64,000 nt of DNA. It comes from Ligustrum vulgare (lineage: Eukaryota; Streptophyta; Magnoliopsida; Lamiales; Oleaceae). The stretch is taken from assembly GCA_963555705.1 (NCBI GenBank), contig OY743181.1:22634513-22698512 (forward strand). Direction: 5' to 3'. Of this stretch, positions 10,400 to 21,652 are shown piece after piece. A program made the position numbers and the translations under genes. Below the pieces are notes generated by a model that ran no database searches, was not told the origin of the DNA, and saw only the letters and a list, made by a program, of their open reading frames with translations. Position 1 is the stretch's first letter. Each line of letters starts with the position of its first letter.

Positions 10400-12430
10400 T
10401 TATAAATGTATTTGTATAGATATTTAATAGCTTGAACTGAAGAACAAATTTCTACATTTATATGACAGTTATATTTTGTCAATAAATAAGGATTATATAT
10501 ATGGTACTATCCATCGATTATCTAATACATGTTCTCTAACTTTTACACTTTAGCTATTATTTTGACGTCTATAATTGGAATATGAATTATCATTAACTAA
10601 AGTATTATCACTAAAAGCTTTAGAAAAGTGAAATTTACAACGACCATGGATCATATGTTTTTTAACAAGGGCATATAGATATGGATATTTTTCTTCAATA
10701 GGAATTTCAACACAAACACGTTTGTCAATTGTATTAGGGTTCAAAATTTTGGCATCTCTTCTTAAAATCAATAAAAAGTGTACATGTAGTAATCCTCTTT
10801 TTTGAAATTCAATAACATACATATATGCAATAACTCAACCAAATAATTCTCTTGCTATTAAATCAATTTTTAATTCTTCAAGTTTTGCTCTAAAAATACA
10901 GACTGTTAAATTTGGTGAATTTTGAGATTCATCAAGGTATTTAATTGTTCAGTAATTTCCAATCAAGATGGATTGCATGTCATGGTTAGAAAAATGACTG
11001 GTTTTCCATATTTCTTTACAAGAGCTAGAGCATCTAAAAACCACAATCTTAAATCTCTATCACTTGCTCAATGCAGTCGGGTGCGGGATTCGAATCCTGA
11101 AATAATGAATTTGTACTCTGTGACAAGCGGGAGTCACCACCATTCGTGAGAATTACCAATGCCCTCAACCTTGGTTCTGGGAGACACAACCTGCGATTTA
11201 CCTCTCGAACCAATAGATCAGGGCAGGTCAGTTCGGGCCCTTTTTTTTAAAAAAAAATCTCTATCACAACCAACAAAATTTTTAGGTAAAATAACTCTTC
11301 ATCCAACTTTTTTACCTCTTCTTTCTCCTATTTCAACACTATCAATTAATTCTTGATATAATCCAACTCTTAATTTAGTCCGATTCCATTGAAAATAATG
11401 TAATCTAGAAGTTTCAATTTTAACATACATATTATTGTAATAATCTTCCACCATGTAGAAGAACAAATTTATTAGACAATCTAATTTGTAATTTATAACA
11501 GTAAAATACTATCTCCATGAAATGTATGTTCTATTTTTCTTCCCTTGAAATACTGCTAAAAAAGCAAGATAAAAAAAGAACATATTGCTAAAAACAAAAT
11601 AAAAGTAAAATTTCGATATGTATATATGTCTTTTAATAAACACACATCATATGCAATTTACCTTGAGTTTCCATATCAAGTTACTCCTCAACTGACGTGA
11701 AAACTGGTCAGCGTCCATCAACCTACCATTATTGCAAAAAGTATCCTGGTTGTTAGTAGTATCCAACATTTCAATACATCGATGCGTTCACCATAAGGGA
11801 TCATTAATGGATATTGCAATGGATCATAACACCCAAAATAATGTTTCACATTGACATGTGTACCATCTTTATAGTGTACAACGACGTCGCACATGTAAAC
11901 ATCATGTGATTCTTCATTATCAACCCAAACAACTGAAACTTGTGAAACAATTGGCGCATTATATCTTCTTTGATCTAAAAAAGGATTAGAACGTATAAAA
12001 ATGGTCTGCGATCTTAAGTCTGGAAGTGAACCTAAGCTTCGTAAAAATTGACATACGGGTTGATATTCAAAATATTCATTAACCCAAGCAAAAAATTTCG
12101 TTCAATCTACCTCAAATATCCAATCTATTTTGAATTTCATATTTAGTATCAACAAAATACAACTGTAGGTGAGATAAATTACTTCCAGATGGTATAGTTT
12201 CATTTATGAAGTGGTAAACTTGTCCTTGAATTCTAAAAGTATAGATTCCATTATATTCCTCAAATAAAGTTTTATCACAAAGAACACCGAATGACGTTAA
12301 AAATTTGAATTATAACTTTTGACATTTATAAATTCTACTTTTTCTTTCGACAAAGAAGTAAACATTAACCAAAGTTCCTCTGGAGCGTCACTTAGTTTCA
12401 AACTGATTCTACCATCAGTTTAAAAGCACC
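10400..12430 (-). pseudogene. Helitron Rep part (rolling-circle replication initiator), broken
   Basis: The N-terminal part (about 11640-12300) gives pieces such as GIYTFRIQGQVYHFI and DPLQYPLMIPYGE in shifting frames. Next come HGGRLLQ and IETSRLHYFQWNRTKLR (about 11380-11460). After the SINE comes TMTCNPSWLEIT (about 10950-11010), then the Rep core FQKRGLLHVHFLLIL at about 10760-10810. HVH stands where the metal-binding HUH motif belongs. A 90-residue open stretch (10550-10822) holds this core. The active protein would nick and join single-stranded DNA during rolling-circle transposition. Stops and frameshifts make this copy dead. Confidence 0.85.
11064..11254 (+). mobile_element. SINE inside the Helitron Rep region, 13-bp TSD
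   Basis: The 13 bases AAATCTCTATCAC occur on both sides (11051-11063 and 11255-11267). Between them lie about 190 bp starting with a tRNA-like head: GGGATTCGAATCC at 11083-11096 matches a polymerase III B box, with a weaker A-box-like stretch upstream. The 3' end is a T8/A8 tract. tRNA-type head, simple tail and a long flanking duplication together define a SINE. The open frames across it have no coding meaning. Confidence 0.85.
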
Positions 12431-13562
12431 ATAATGTTTGCAACTATATGACAATTTGCTAACATATATATCAACTGCCATGAAATAAAAAGCATAATTT
12501 GTAATTTGTAAAAGAATGACTAAATAAGATAGTAATCATTTCAACTCAATGCTATAAAGATCTGTTTAAAATATGAATAATTTCTATTAAAACAGTTGTG
12601 TAAAGAAAAGAGAGGGCAAGATAAAAAAAAAGAAGTATCTTTAAATAGAGAAAAGAAAAGAGGTAATTCGTAGCATAATTTGAACTAACAAAAATTATTC
12701 TTCATAATTGTGTAAGCTAAGCAAAGATAAAAAGATAGTAAAGGTGTGAATGAACCAAAACAATATGTACCACAGTAAGTTTTTTGTATGACTTATTATG
12801 AAACAGAAACAAAGGAAGCAATGTAATGCTTCTTACATGAGCCGTCGTCAGCTGAAGGTCATGTAACAAATCTGTCTGCCGCCGGAAATATATATTTTTT
12901 CACAGATTTTTGTTGTCTTTTTGTCCTAGAAGATTCAATTATGTTCTCATTATCTGAACGTTTATGCGCGGAAAAAAATATTAAAAATAAGAAAGAACAC
13001 ATATATACAGCAGACAGATTTTTTTGCTCTTTTCCGTGTCTTGTCCTCCTTTCAAAATAGTTGTTCTTATTATAAAAAAATTCTTAAAGGCACAACATAT
13101 GCATTTGAATTAATAAATAGTCCAACATACCAACAGGAAATCAAAAGTATGTGAACCTACACGAATACATTATCACAAAAAATTTAACAATAGAACACAA
13201 CTACAATAAGCCATTAATCTGAACTAAAATCTCCAAGTTACAATACTTATCGCTATACCTTGGCATAAAAAATTCCTCCTTATTATATACTATTAACCCA
13301 AAAAAAAAAAAAAAAAAAAAAAAATCTTGAATATACTACATACAAAATCGTAAATTGATCACTTACCAATAATAAAATTCAAACTTAATGAATTCATTCG
13401 ACTAGAAAAATAATATGCAGCACACAATTTGAATAAAGATAAAGAAAAAATAAAGTATGTTTATTATATATGTAAAAAATGAAAGTCGGCAGAACATTTA
13501 ACATCACATCATTATGAATAGAAAAAAATAAACAAAAATTGCCGACTCAACTTCTATACAAC
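12431..13562. other. Intergenic, AT-rich
   Basis: No gene recognised. Contains an A tract at about 13299-13324 and several short runs. The stretch 12838-12980 is slightly more GC-rich but matches nothing I know. TATACAAC at 13555-13562 is the left target duplication of the next element. Confidence 0.4.
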
Positions 13563-14136
13563 TAGGGGTGAGCATTACCCGCCAAAACCGTCCAACCCAA
13601 CTCAACTCGATCGAATCTGATTGGGTTTTGATGAAAATTGGGTTGGATTGGGTTGGATTATAAAAAAAAAAAAATTGTTTGAGTTGGGTTGAGTTGTGGG
13701 TTGGATGACAAACCCAACCCAACCCAACCCAATTAAAAGTTTTTAAATATAAAACCATTTAAATTTCAAGAATCTTAAATCTATTTTTAATTTGGATGAA
13801 ATTCAAATATAATTTGAACATATTTTAGTTTTATTAACAAGTATTCAATTTATTATATTTGGGCTTATTGTATTGTACATAATTTATTTGAGTTAATAGT
13901 TGATTTATGAGAATAATTTTTTAATTTTCTAAGAATTTTATTTAATTGAACCAAAGCTCAAACCACCCAACCCGACCCGACCCGATCGAAACTTGATTGG
14001 GTTGGGTTGGGTTGGGTTGAATTTGAATTCATGTTTGGAATGAGTTGGGTTGGGTTGATTTTTTATCAACTCGACAATAGTGGGTTGAGTTCGAATTGGA
14101 CAAAAAACCACCCAATCCAACCCACGCCCACCCCTA
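13563..14136. mobile_element. hAT-type MITE, 8-bp TSD
   Basis: Ends are TAGGGGTG...CACCCCTA, and the 8 bases TATACAAC flank both sides exactly (13555-13562, 14137-14144). Short TAGGGGTG inverted repeats with an 8-bp duplication are typical of non-autonomous hAT elements. The interior arms are rich in GGGTTGGGTT on one strand and CCAACCCAACCC on the other and form a long imperfect inverted repeat. Minus-strand and plus-strand open frames of 70-93 codons are products of this period. Confidence 0.88.
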
Positions 14137-14144
14137 TATACAAC

Positions 14145-15452
14145 CACCAACAAGAATCAGGTTTCCCTAGTAGGAAAAAATTAACACAACAAGTGTGCAC
14201 AACAAAGAACACGAACATTTCTCCATGGAAAAAAGAAAGAGATGATACCTATACCGAACTAGTCGGAAGCACCGCTGAAAGAGTCTGAACACCAAAAAAC
14301 TTAACGTGTAACACTTTGTTAGTTGTTTGAAAAATAAAAATAAAAAATGGTTGACAAATATCTTTAACTAGTTGAAATTGTTGATTTTTTCAAAGAAATT
14401 GATTAAAAAGATGTTGATATGTGACCCTTTATAATTAAAATTTATAAATAACTTTTTATCGAAAAGAGACCAAGATATTAGATTTTAATCACATCTTGAG
14501 GTTTTTGAAGCCCAAATAATTTTTTCATGTGAGAAATCTATTTTCCTGTGTCGTAAAATGCGTGACTAGGTCGATGCCTAGGTTCGCGTATGTGTGATGT
14601 GCGCCTTTCACGCTGCATTGCGCATCGTGCAATTTTCCGTATTGCCATGCTTTGTGAGCATTAGCACACAGACGTGATGTGCAACTTCGTCTCCTTATCA
14701 TGTAATATGCATTTTGGAACCTTACTATTTTTCATTTCAATAAAAAAAGTGGAAGAATCGAATTTAGACGCACTAAACGTCTAAACCTTTTTTTGGCCTT
14801 TTTCAATCTAAGCCCCTGTTTGAATATATTAAAATAAGATTTTTTGTATATTTTAGTAAAAGTTGATGAGATGTGATTGAAAAGTTATGAATTCCAAAAT
14901 ATGTAATTAAAATTAATTGTTGACTTTAATTTAAAATTAAAATCAGATTTTAATTAGAACTAAACAGAGATTTAGTGTCCCAGTTGAGTAAATTTAAAAA
15001 AAAAAAAAACAATTAAAGAGAATTGTGGAAAAAAAAATCTTTAAAAGTTGAAAGAATCTTTCTCATCCTCTTTTCTATCAACAAAAAAAATGTGAAGATT
15101 GTTTACGATAAAAATAAAAAATAAAAAATAAAAAAAAATAAAAATGAGAAGATAGAGTTGGGAAAAGTAGATAGGCACGTGAACCAGTGCCTCGATATCG
15201 AATCCAAGATATTGAAAATTTAAACATTAATATCATTAGGACTAGAGCATCTTTAGGAAAGTTTAAAATTATTTACTTTTCAAGTAATTTTTTATTTTAT
15301 TAAGTAAAATTGAAAATAAGTAAGTATCTACTAGATTATATACCAATAATTATTTTTAAATAAATATTATTATTCGTAGAATTGAAATATTTATTCAAAA
15401 TATGTTATTAGTAGTTATGGATTTCGCCCGCAGTCTTCGAACTTTAAATAAA
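14145..15452. other. Intergenic, nothing recognised
   Basis: AT-rich with a GC-richer patch at 14560-14700 (repeated GTGATGTGC and TGCGCATCG-like words) that matches no family known to me. AAAATAAA simple repeats lie near 15105-15145. Confidence 0.4.
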
Positions 15453-15463
15453 CTAGTGAATCA

Positions 15464-15480
15464 CCCGTGCGATGCACGGG
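15464..15480 (-). terminator. Helitron B 3' hairpin
   Basis: CCCGTGC, loop ATC, GCACGGG on the minus strand, 7 bases before the terminal CTAG. It acts as the transposition stop signal of Helitrons. The same hairpin word recurs in Helitron C at 18265-18280 with an outer mismatch. Confidence 0.8.
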
Positions 15481-15599
15481 AAGAAACGTCTTGATAAAAA
15501 TAATTCAATGTGAAATTAGATGAATCATTTAGATAAAATAAATAAATTTCGCAAATAAGAGATATCATTATTTATTGGTTTCATATGACTACAAATTCT

Positions 15600-16730
15600 G
15601 GAATACTTCTTTGTACACAACATTGTTTGTTGATTTTGTTGGTCTTCCATTCTTATCACAAATCAACATCTTTAATCTGAAACGATTTGTCATCCTAAAA
15701 ATTGCAACATAATGTTGTCCATATGTAAATATCAGTCATTTAAGAAGAAGTCCCACATGCGAAAATGATTGTTCCTGACTCTTATTGATAATCATGACAT
15801 AAGATGTCATCAATGGAAATTGTCTTCTTTGAAATCTAATAGGATTTCTAGAATCAGAAGGACTCAACGATATCATTGAAATAAAGAACATGTGTCCTGC
15901 ATTGATGCTAGAAAGAATTTGACCTTCTAGAACATGGTCGCCAAATTTTGTAACTATCAACCTTGTTCCATTGTACAATCCCTGTGTATGATCAATATTT
16001 CTCAAAAAGAACTGGTGTCTTTCACTTATCCGATGCAACGGTCCACCACGTTGCGCAATAAAGATATCTCTGTGTTCAAGTCGTATATCAAAATTCACCG
16101 ACAATCAATTCACCAATTTCATCGATAATAGGAAAATCATATTGGCTATCATCGGTTGCCCAACGACCAATAAGTATAAGTCTTATTTTTGAAATGTTTT
16201 CCTCAATCATCTTTTCTCAAACCGACCTAAATTGTCTTAACAATTTATTGTATTTGTCTAGCATATTTTCCAAATCAAAAACTATACAATCACGCAACAT
16301 TGAATCGCATGATTCACTCCTATCAAGGGACATTAAAAGATATAAATTAAATTTCAGTCTATAACAACAAAATTATTCGTAAACAATATAAATATAAAAG
16401 CAATAAATACATAATACGTACCCCACGACCCTTTTTCTGCTTTCAACCTTATTCACATTGTCAACAATGTAAAGCGAGCAAATTGTAGAGTTGAACCGTC
16501 ATCAGGCAATAGACTTTCAATCTTATTATAATTTTGACTGTGTAATCTGAAAACGGGAGGCCCTCCACCATCATTTCGCCCATTATTTAATCTCCCCATA
16601 AAAGTGAACGAAAACATTATGTTATATGTCCGAATGTTCTCAACAAAATTCTAAATCCTGTCGTCCCTACCATATAACAAATCTTTCAAAATAAGAGAAT
16701 GATCTTCCATAAGAAGGATCTTCACTTTCT
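15600..16730 (-). pseudogene. Helitron B coding remnant: N-terminal domain fused to helicase C-terminus
   Basis: From the high-coordinate side, minus-strand translation gives Helitron-like N-terminal phrases (NNGRNDGGGPPVFRL, then NMLDKYNKLLRQFRSV near 16200-16270, and HRISERHQ near 16030). It changes without a stop to LRNIDHTQGLYNGTRLIVTKF and FQRRQFPLMTSYVMI, which belong to the end of the PIF1 helicase. The longest open piece is 15736-16104 (122 codons). The final strand (YGQHYVAIFRM, then VVYKEVFQN) follows in another frame. The whole Rep domain and the Walker motifs are missing, so it cannot mobilise itself. Confidence 0.82.
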
Positions 16731-16746
16731 CTTAAATACAACAAAG

Positions 16747-16900
16747 TAGGGGTGAACAAATAAATCGTGAAATAGAATTAAACCACAACAAATGATTTAG
16801 TTTGGTTCGGTTTGGAAAAATTCCAAACCGCATTAAACGATTTGGTTTAGGTTTCAATTGTCAAAACCATGATTTCAAACAGTCAACCCTCCAAATTTTA
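16747..16900. repeat. hAT-like end inside Helitron B
   Basis: Starts TAGGGGTGAACAAA and contains an inverted repeat of AAACCAAACCG/CGGTTTGG type words (16800-16860). The opposite end with CACCCCTA is not found within the next 500 bp, so this is a truncated or highly diverged hAT MITE. Low certainty. Confidence 0.35.
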
Positions 16901-17999
16901 AAAAATTAAAATTAAAATAAAAATAAAGACAAACATTCAATTAAAAAAATGCAACTCACTTTTTACTATCAACAAATCAAAATTAAGGAGTCAAATATTA
17001 ATTTGTTCAAATTCACAATCATTTGGAAATAATTCTTGTTCCTACAATTCATAATCATCATCCAAGATAACACGTATAAGAAACGTATTCGATAATCATA
17101 GAAAAAGAACAAAAAGAAACTAAAATTTTGAACTTGACAAAGATGCATCAAATTCATGGTATTATATGTTTTTACAATATTTATATAACGTAATTGTTTT
17201 TTCATGAAAATTATAATATAACATTGATCATCTTAATTTTCAGTTAAGTAAATTGGGAGACAATTTACTTATTGTTGTAGAAATTTAAGAATCATAAATA
17301 TTGAATTAAAATATAACAATTAATATCATGTCATAGTTAATTATTTTTTAAAATTTAGACTTAACAGTTATGACAAAAAAAACCATTAATAACTATATAA
17401 TTTCAAAACAATATAAATAAATTTGTTAATCGTTAATGTTAAAAAATGTGATATGAGACTTTATAGAATAAAAAATTAAATGTAATTGTAAATAAAATTA
17501 TTTTGATAAATAATCTGATATAGAAAAGAAGGTTATTATATATATGTAACAAAGAACTTAAAAGTATGACTATTTAAAATAAAATTTAATATAACTTGAT
17601 TAAATATTCGACATAAATGAAAATGAAAATTCGACATTAGATTTGTATGACCGAACGAAATTATTCATTTATAAGATTGAGACCAATAACACATCACAAT
17701 TATTGTAAAAAATTATTTATGCATTAAATGTAACTTTCTAAATAACTAAAAAAATAAGATTATTTATAAAAAGTTTTATACAATAATATTTATTTAGCAT
17801 TAGATGCGTAATACAACTTCGATATAATTTTGAACTGAAAATTTTACATTGAATTTGTATGAGTGTACACAAATACTTATTTGTAAAATTCAAAACATTA
17901 AAAGATTAGAATAATTTTATGAAAAGAGAAGTTTAAACTCAAATAACCAAATATAAATAAGTGAAAAAAATTCTCCATAAAAATACTTAGGTTGAAGTA

Positions 18000-18056
18000 A
18001 CAGTGTGAACACAATAAAAGCTGAATTTTGGAGTGTGAACACAATAAAAGCTGAGT
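18000..18056. repeat. Direct repeat near the Helitron B 5' end
   Basis: GTGTGAACACAATAAAAGCTGA occurs twice in a row (starting at about 18002 and 18033), followed by an inverted repeat GCTGAGTTTTCCCACCAAAACTCAGC at 18049-18074 that can fold into a hairpin. Confidence 0.7.
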
Positions 18057-18453
18057 TTTCCCACCAAAACTCAGCTACTTTTATATATTATATAGACATC
18101 AATAGGGACAATAAGCTTTAATTTATCCTTCCAAAATTAAAGCTTTAATTGAGCTTTAATTTAGTTTCTAATTTTTCCACTAATTTACATTCTGTCATTT
18201 ATCCTTCCAAAATTAATATAAATTGCTTAATTGATAGTAATATTATAACCGATACTAGTTGTCTACCCGTGCGATGCACAGAATATTTAATTTTTATATC
18301 ATAATTTTGAAAATATCTTGATTCAATCATATTAAAACAAAACATAATTTAAATAAAATTTCAATACAAACTGTTATTGAATTTGAAACTTTAAAAAAAA
18401 ACAAAAAAAAAAAATTTAAAATAAAATTTCAATACAAAAATTATTGAATTTGA

Positions 18454-19500
18454 AACTTTAAAAAAGACAAAACTATTCAAAATAAAAAATGCTACATGTA
18501 CAATAAGTATACCACACCACTCAAAATTTAGCACTCATTTAAATTTTTTATATAAAATTTTTTTGAACTTTTATTTACGTTTTTCTCTGAAAATTTGCCT
18601 ACCTCAACACATATTTCCCTTTTAATATGTTATAATTTTTTATTAACTATATTTTTTAATGTGTTGCTTACATATATTTTATTTGAAAACCAATATATTA
18701 ATTCATATATTTATTTTTCCTTATTTTTTAAACATGTCAATTTTTGTCAAAATGATGAAATGATTTAAATCTCCGTTTGGTAATAATGTTTGGTTTATAA
18801 ACTTGTTTATTTATGATTTTGAGGTAAAAAATAATTGTTGAAAATTAGAGAAAGAAAATATGTGTGGTTAAAAGTTGATAGAAAATAATTAATTATTTTT
18901 GTGATATGCGTATTGGAGAACTTACTCATTTATTGACATATTAGAAAGTAAAATTTCAATAATTCTATTTATTTATTTTGGAAATATATTAATTCATTTT
19001 TTTTCATTTCTAACTTAACAAATTTATATACCTTATATTTATTTATTTTAAAATATATTAATCCAAAATTTTCATTTTCAATGTAACACATTTACATAGA
19101 TATGATATGATATTTATATATATTCAAATATATTAATCCAATTTTTTCATTTTCTACGCAACACATGTTATTGAATTTAAAACTTTAAAAAAACAAAACT
19201 AATCAAAATAAAAAATTCTGCCTGTATAATCAATGTACCGCACCACCCAAAGTTTGGCAATTAATTAAATTTTTTATATAAAATTTCTTTTGACTTTTAT
19301 TTACGTTTTTCTCTAAAAATTTACCCACCTTATCACCTATTTTCCTTTTAATATGTTATAATTTTTAATTAACTTTATTTTTTAATATGTTGCTTACATA
19401 TATTTTATTCGAAATCCAACATTTTAATTAATATATTTTATTTTTCCTTATTTTTTAAACATGTCATTTTTTGTCAAAATGATGAAATGATTAAACTTTC
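18454..19500. repeat. Tandem duplication inside Helitron C (period about 730 bp)
   Basis: A block of roughly 320 bp starting CAAAACTATTCAAAATAAAAAATGC (18468) recurs at about 19195. The same order of words follows in both copies: ACTTTTATTTACGTTTTTCTCT, TTTTAATATGTTATAATTTTT, GTTGCTTACATATATTTTAT, AAACATGTCA, TTTTGTCAAAATGATGAAATGAT. Both copies have drifted by base changes. Confidence 0.8.
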
Positions 19501-19935
19501 TACCAATTTATCATTGGTAGTAAAAAGTTGATAACAAATAATTAATTATTTTTGTAATATGCTTATTGAAGAACCTACTCATTTATTGACATATTAGGAA
19601 GTAAAACTTCAATGATTATTTATTTATTTTCAAAATATATTGATTCAAAATTTTAATTTCTAATTTAACAAATTTATATAGCATGTATTTATTTATTTTC
19701 AAATATATCAATGTAACACATTTAGATAGACATGACATTTATTTATGTCCAAATATATTAATAAAAAAAATTCATTTCCTACGTAACACATTTACGTAGA
19801 AATCACATTTATTTATATTCAAATATATTAATCCAATTTTTTCATTTCCTACCTAACACATTTACATAGATGTCACATTATTTTTGTTCAAATATATTAA
19901 TCAAATTTTTTCATTTTCAATGTGACATATTTACA
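19070..19935. repeat. Minisatellite-like units in Helitron C
   Basis: Units of about 60-70 bp with ACACATTTACATAGAT, ACATTTATTTATATTCAAATATATTAATCCAA and TTTTTCATTTTCTA recur at least five times with base changes. They carry no open frame of note. Confidence 0.7.
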
Positions 19936-20135
19936 CATAATACATTTATTACAACTCTTACTAAATATGTAATAAATAATAACTTTTCCTACAAAAATCT
20001 TTATCTTTCCTTTATTTATTTTTTATATATAAAACTAGAAGTAAGTAGAGAGAGTCATTAAATGCAATTTTCCCTCCAAAATGATCATCTCTCCTGACTT
20101 CTACTTATATATATATATATAATAAACTATAAAGA

Positions 20136-21652
20136 TTACAGATATTCTGATTTTGACCAGAATCTCAATTGTCAAAGATTCTGAATTTAATATTTTATTT
20201 TTTTATTTTTTTGGTAGATTTTTAAATTTGGAAGTTATTTACCAAGGGAGTATTTTTATTTTTTATTTTAAATGCTTGGTTATTGTGTAAATTAGTGGGT
20301 GATAAGATGGAAGGCTATGCATTTCAAAATAAAGAATTAAAATTGATAATATCTCTCCCATTTCATTGGGTAAAATATCAATTTAATATATTTTTGACAC
20401 ATTAAAACGTTCTATTAATATATAGATAAATGAAAACTTTTCAATTTGAAATAAATAATCAGGGTTTAGTTGTGAAAATTTTCTAGCATTTGATGTTTTA
20501 TCTTCATTTTATGAAGACTTTCCAAATTTAAATAAATAATTAGAGTTTAGTTGTGAAGATTTTCTAGCATTTGATGTTTTATCTTCATTTTACATTTCAA
20601 TTATTTTGAATACACTTTTTTATATATAGTGAAAAACATGTTAATAAAGAGCTGTCAAGTGAGATTGGGTTTTTCGTGTCATGCATTGCGATGCAATATA
20701 AGGTTGGACTAATGAAAATGTTGAGTTTTGTTATGTAAGTATATGCAAATGCTACAAATATGCACCAAATTTCTTTGAAATGCTAATTTTTATTTAATAA
20801 CCAAAGCATTGCTAATAATGGAAGTAAATATACGGTCGATGACAATGAAAACTCAACAAATGCTACGACTAATGTTGTGCATAAGGAAGTTTTCCAACAT
20901 TTATAATATTCTTGATAATAAAATTATTATTATTTAAAATTGACACTTGATTTTGTTACTTTTTATTGATTTTTTTCCTATTTTTTCGTGTCAGTACATT
21001 ATACTTTGTTAATTGAATATGTTCATGAATCGCACACGGTTATTGTGTTAAATTAATAAGTGGTTTAAGATTATTTGTTGTGCATTTCAAAATGAGGAAT
21101 TAAAATTGATATTATCCCTCCCATTTTATTGGGTAAAATGTCTATTTAATATATTTTTGACGCGTTAAAACGTTCTATTAATATATAGATATATGAAAAC
21201 TTTCCAAGTTGAAATAAATAATCAGGATTTAGTTTTGAAGATTTTCTAACATTTGATGTTTTATCTTTATTTTACATTTCAATTATTTCTGGGTACACAT
21301 TTTTTATAGTGAAATCATGTTATTAAAAGAGTTGTCAAGTGAGATTGAGTTTTTCGTGTCATGCATTGCGATGCAATATGAGGTTGAACTAATGAAGAAG
21401 TTGAGTCGTGTTACGTATTTAAGGTTTCGGGTCATACATGCACAGCAGAAACTAAAAGACTTGAAACCAAAAGCATGGATCAACCTTGCACTTAAATAGA
21501 ATATGTGATAAAGATAATACATTTGATGAATTTTGTGAATCTGAAATATGAGGTACAATCTTGTCACCACTAGTTATCCAATTGTCCAGTCTCAAATAGA
21601 AATTCACACATCAAGTTGAATTTGGAACTCCATCAATCTCCAACAATTGGGT
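20136..21652. repeat. Helitron-like repeat field, first part
   Basis: Holds a direct duplication of about 80 bp (AATAAATAAT...TTTTCTAGCATTTGATGTTTTATCTTCATTTTA at about 20450 and 20530). A longer copy of the same region follows near 21165-21400, including GAGATTG(A/G)GTTTTTCGTGTCATGCATTGCGATGCAATAT. No protein family recognised. Open frames at 21304-21570 (minus) and 21317-21499 (plus) are uncharacterised and likely without function. Confidence 0.55.

Larger units (their letters stand above)
8000..12430 (-). mobile_element. Helitron remnant with Rep and helicase parts
   Basis: Minus-strand translation gives, in order, the Helitron-like N-terminal domain, the Rep (HUH-type) region, a linker, and a PIF1-type helicase. 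This is the single Rep/Hel polyprotein that marks autonomous Helitrons. The frame is broken many times and interrupted by a SINE. Neither a clear TC start nor a CTRR end with hairpin could be fixed, so the limits are those of the coding remains. Confidence 0.8.
15453..18106 (-). mobile_element. Helitron B, internally deleted, minus strand
   Basis: The 3' end on the minus strand reads CTAG followed by T (15452-15456). It is preceded by a perfect 7-bp-stem hairpin CCCGTGC-ATC-GCACGGG (15464-15480), as Helitron 3' ends require. The 5' end begins TCTATATAATATATAAAAG at 18106, a usual plant Helitron start, although the base before it is G where A is expected. Inside, the coding remains join the N-terminal domain directly to the helicase C-terminus. 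The unit is about 2.65 kb and non-autonomous. Confidence 0.8.
18254..20135 (-). mobile_element. Helitron C, non-coding, minus strand
   Basis: The minus-strand 5' end TCTTTATAGTTTATTATATA starts at 20135 after an A. The 3' end CTAG at 18254-18257 is followed by T, so the unit sits between A and T as Helitrons do. A CCCGTGC...GCAC hairpin lies at 18265-18280. No coding sequence is present. The interior is made of internal duplications. It lies about 150 bp from Helitron B in the same orientation and has the same terminal hairpin word, so the two are close relatives. Confidence 0.72.

Noticed and set aside
11083..11096. B-box-like sequence considered as a tRNA gene
   Set aside because: No cloverleaf can be formed; the flanking duplication and tail show a SINE.
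13504..14288. Open frames of 70-93 codons in the GGGTTGGG region
   Set aside because: Generated by the repeat inside the hAT MITE.
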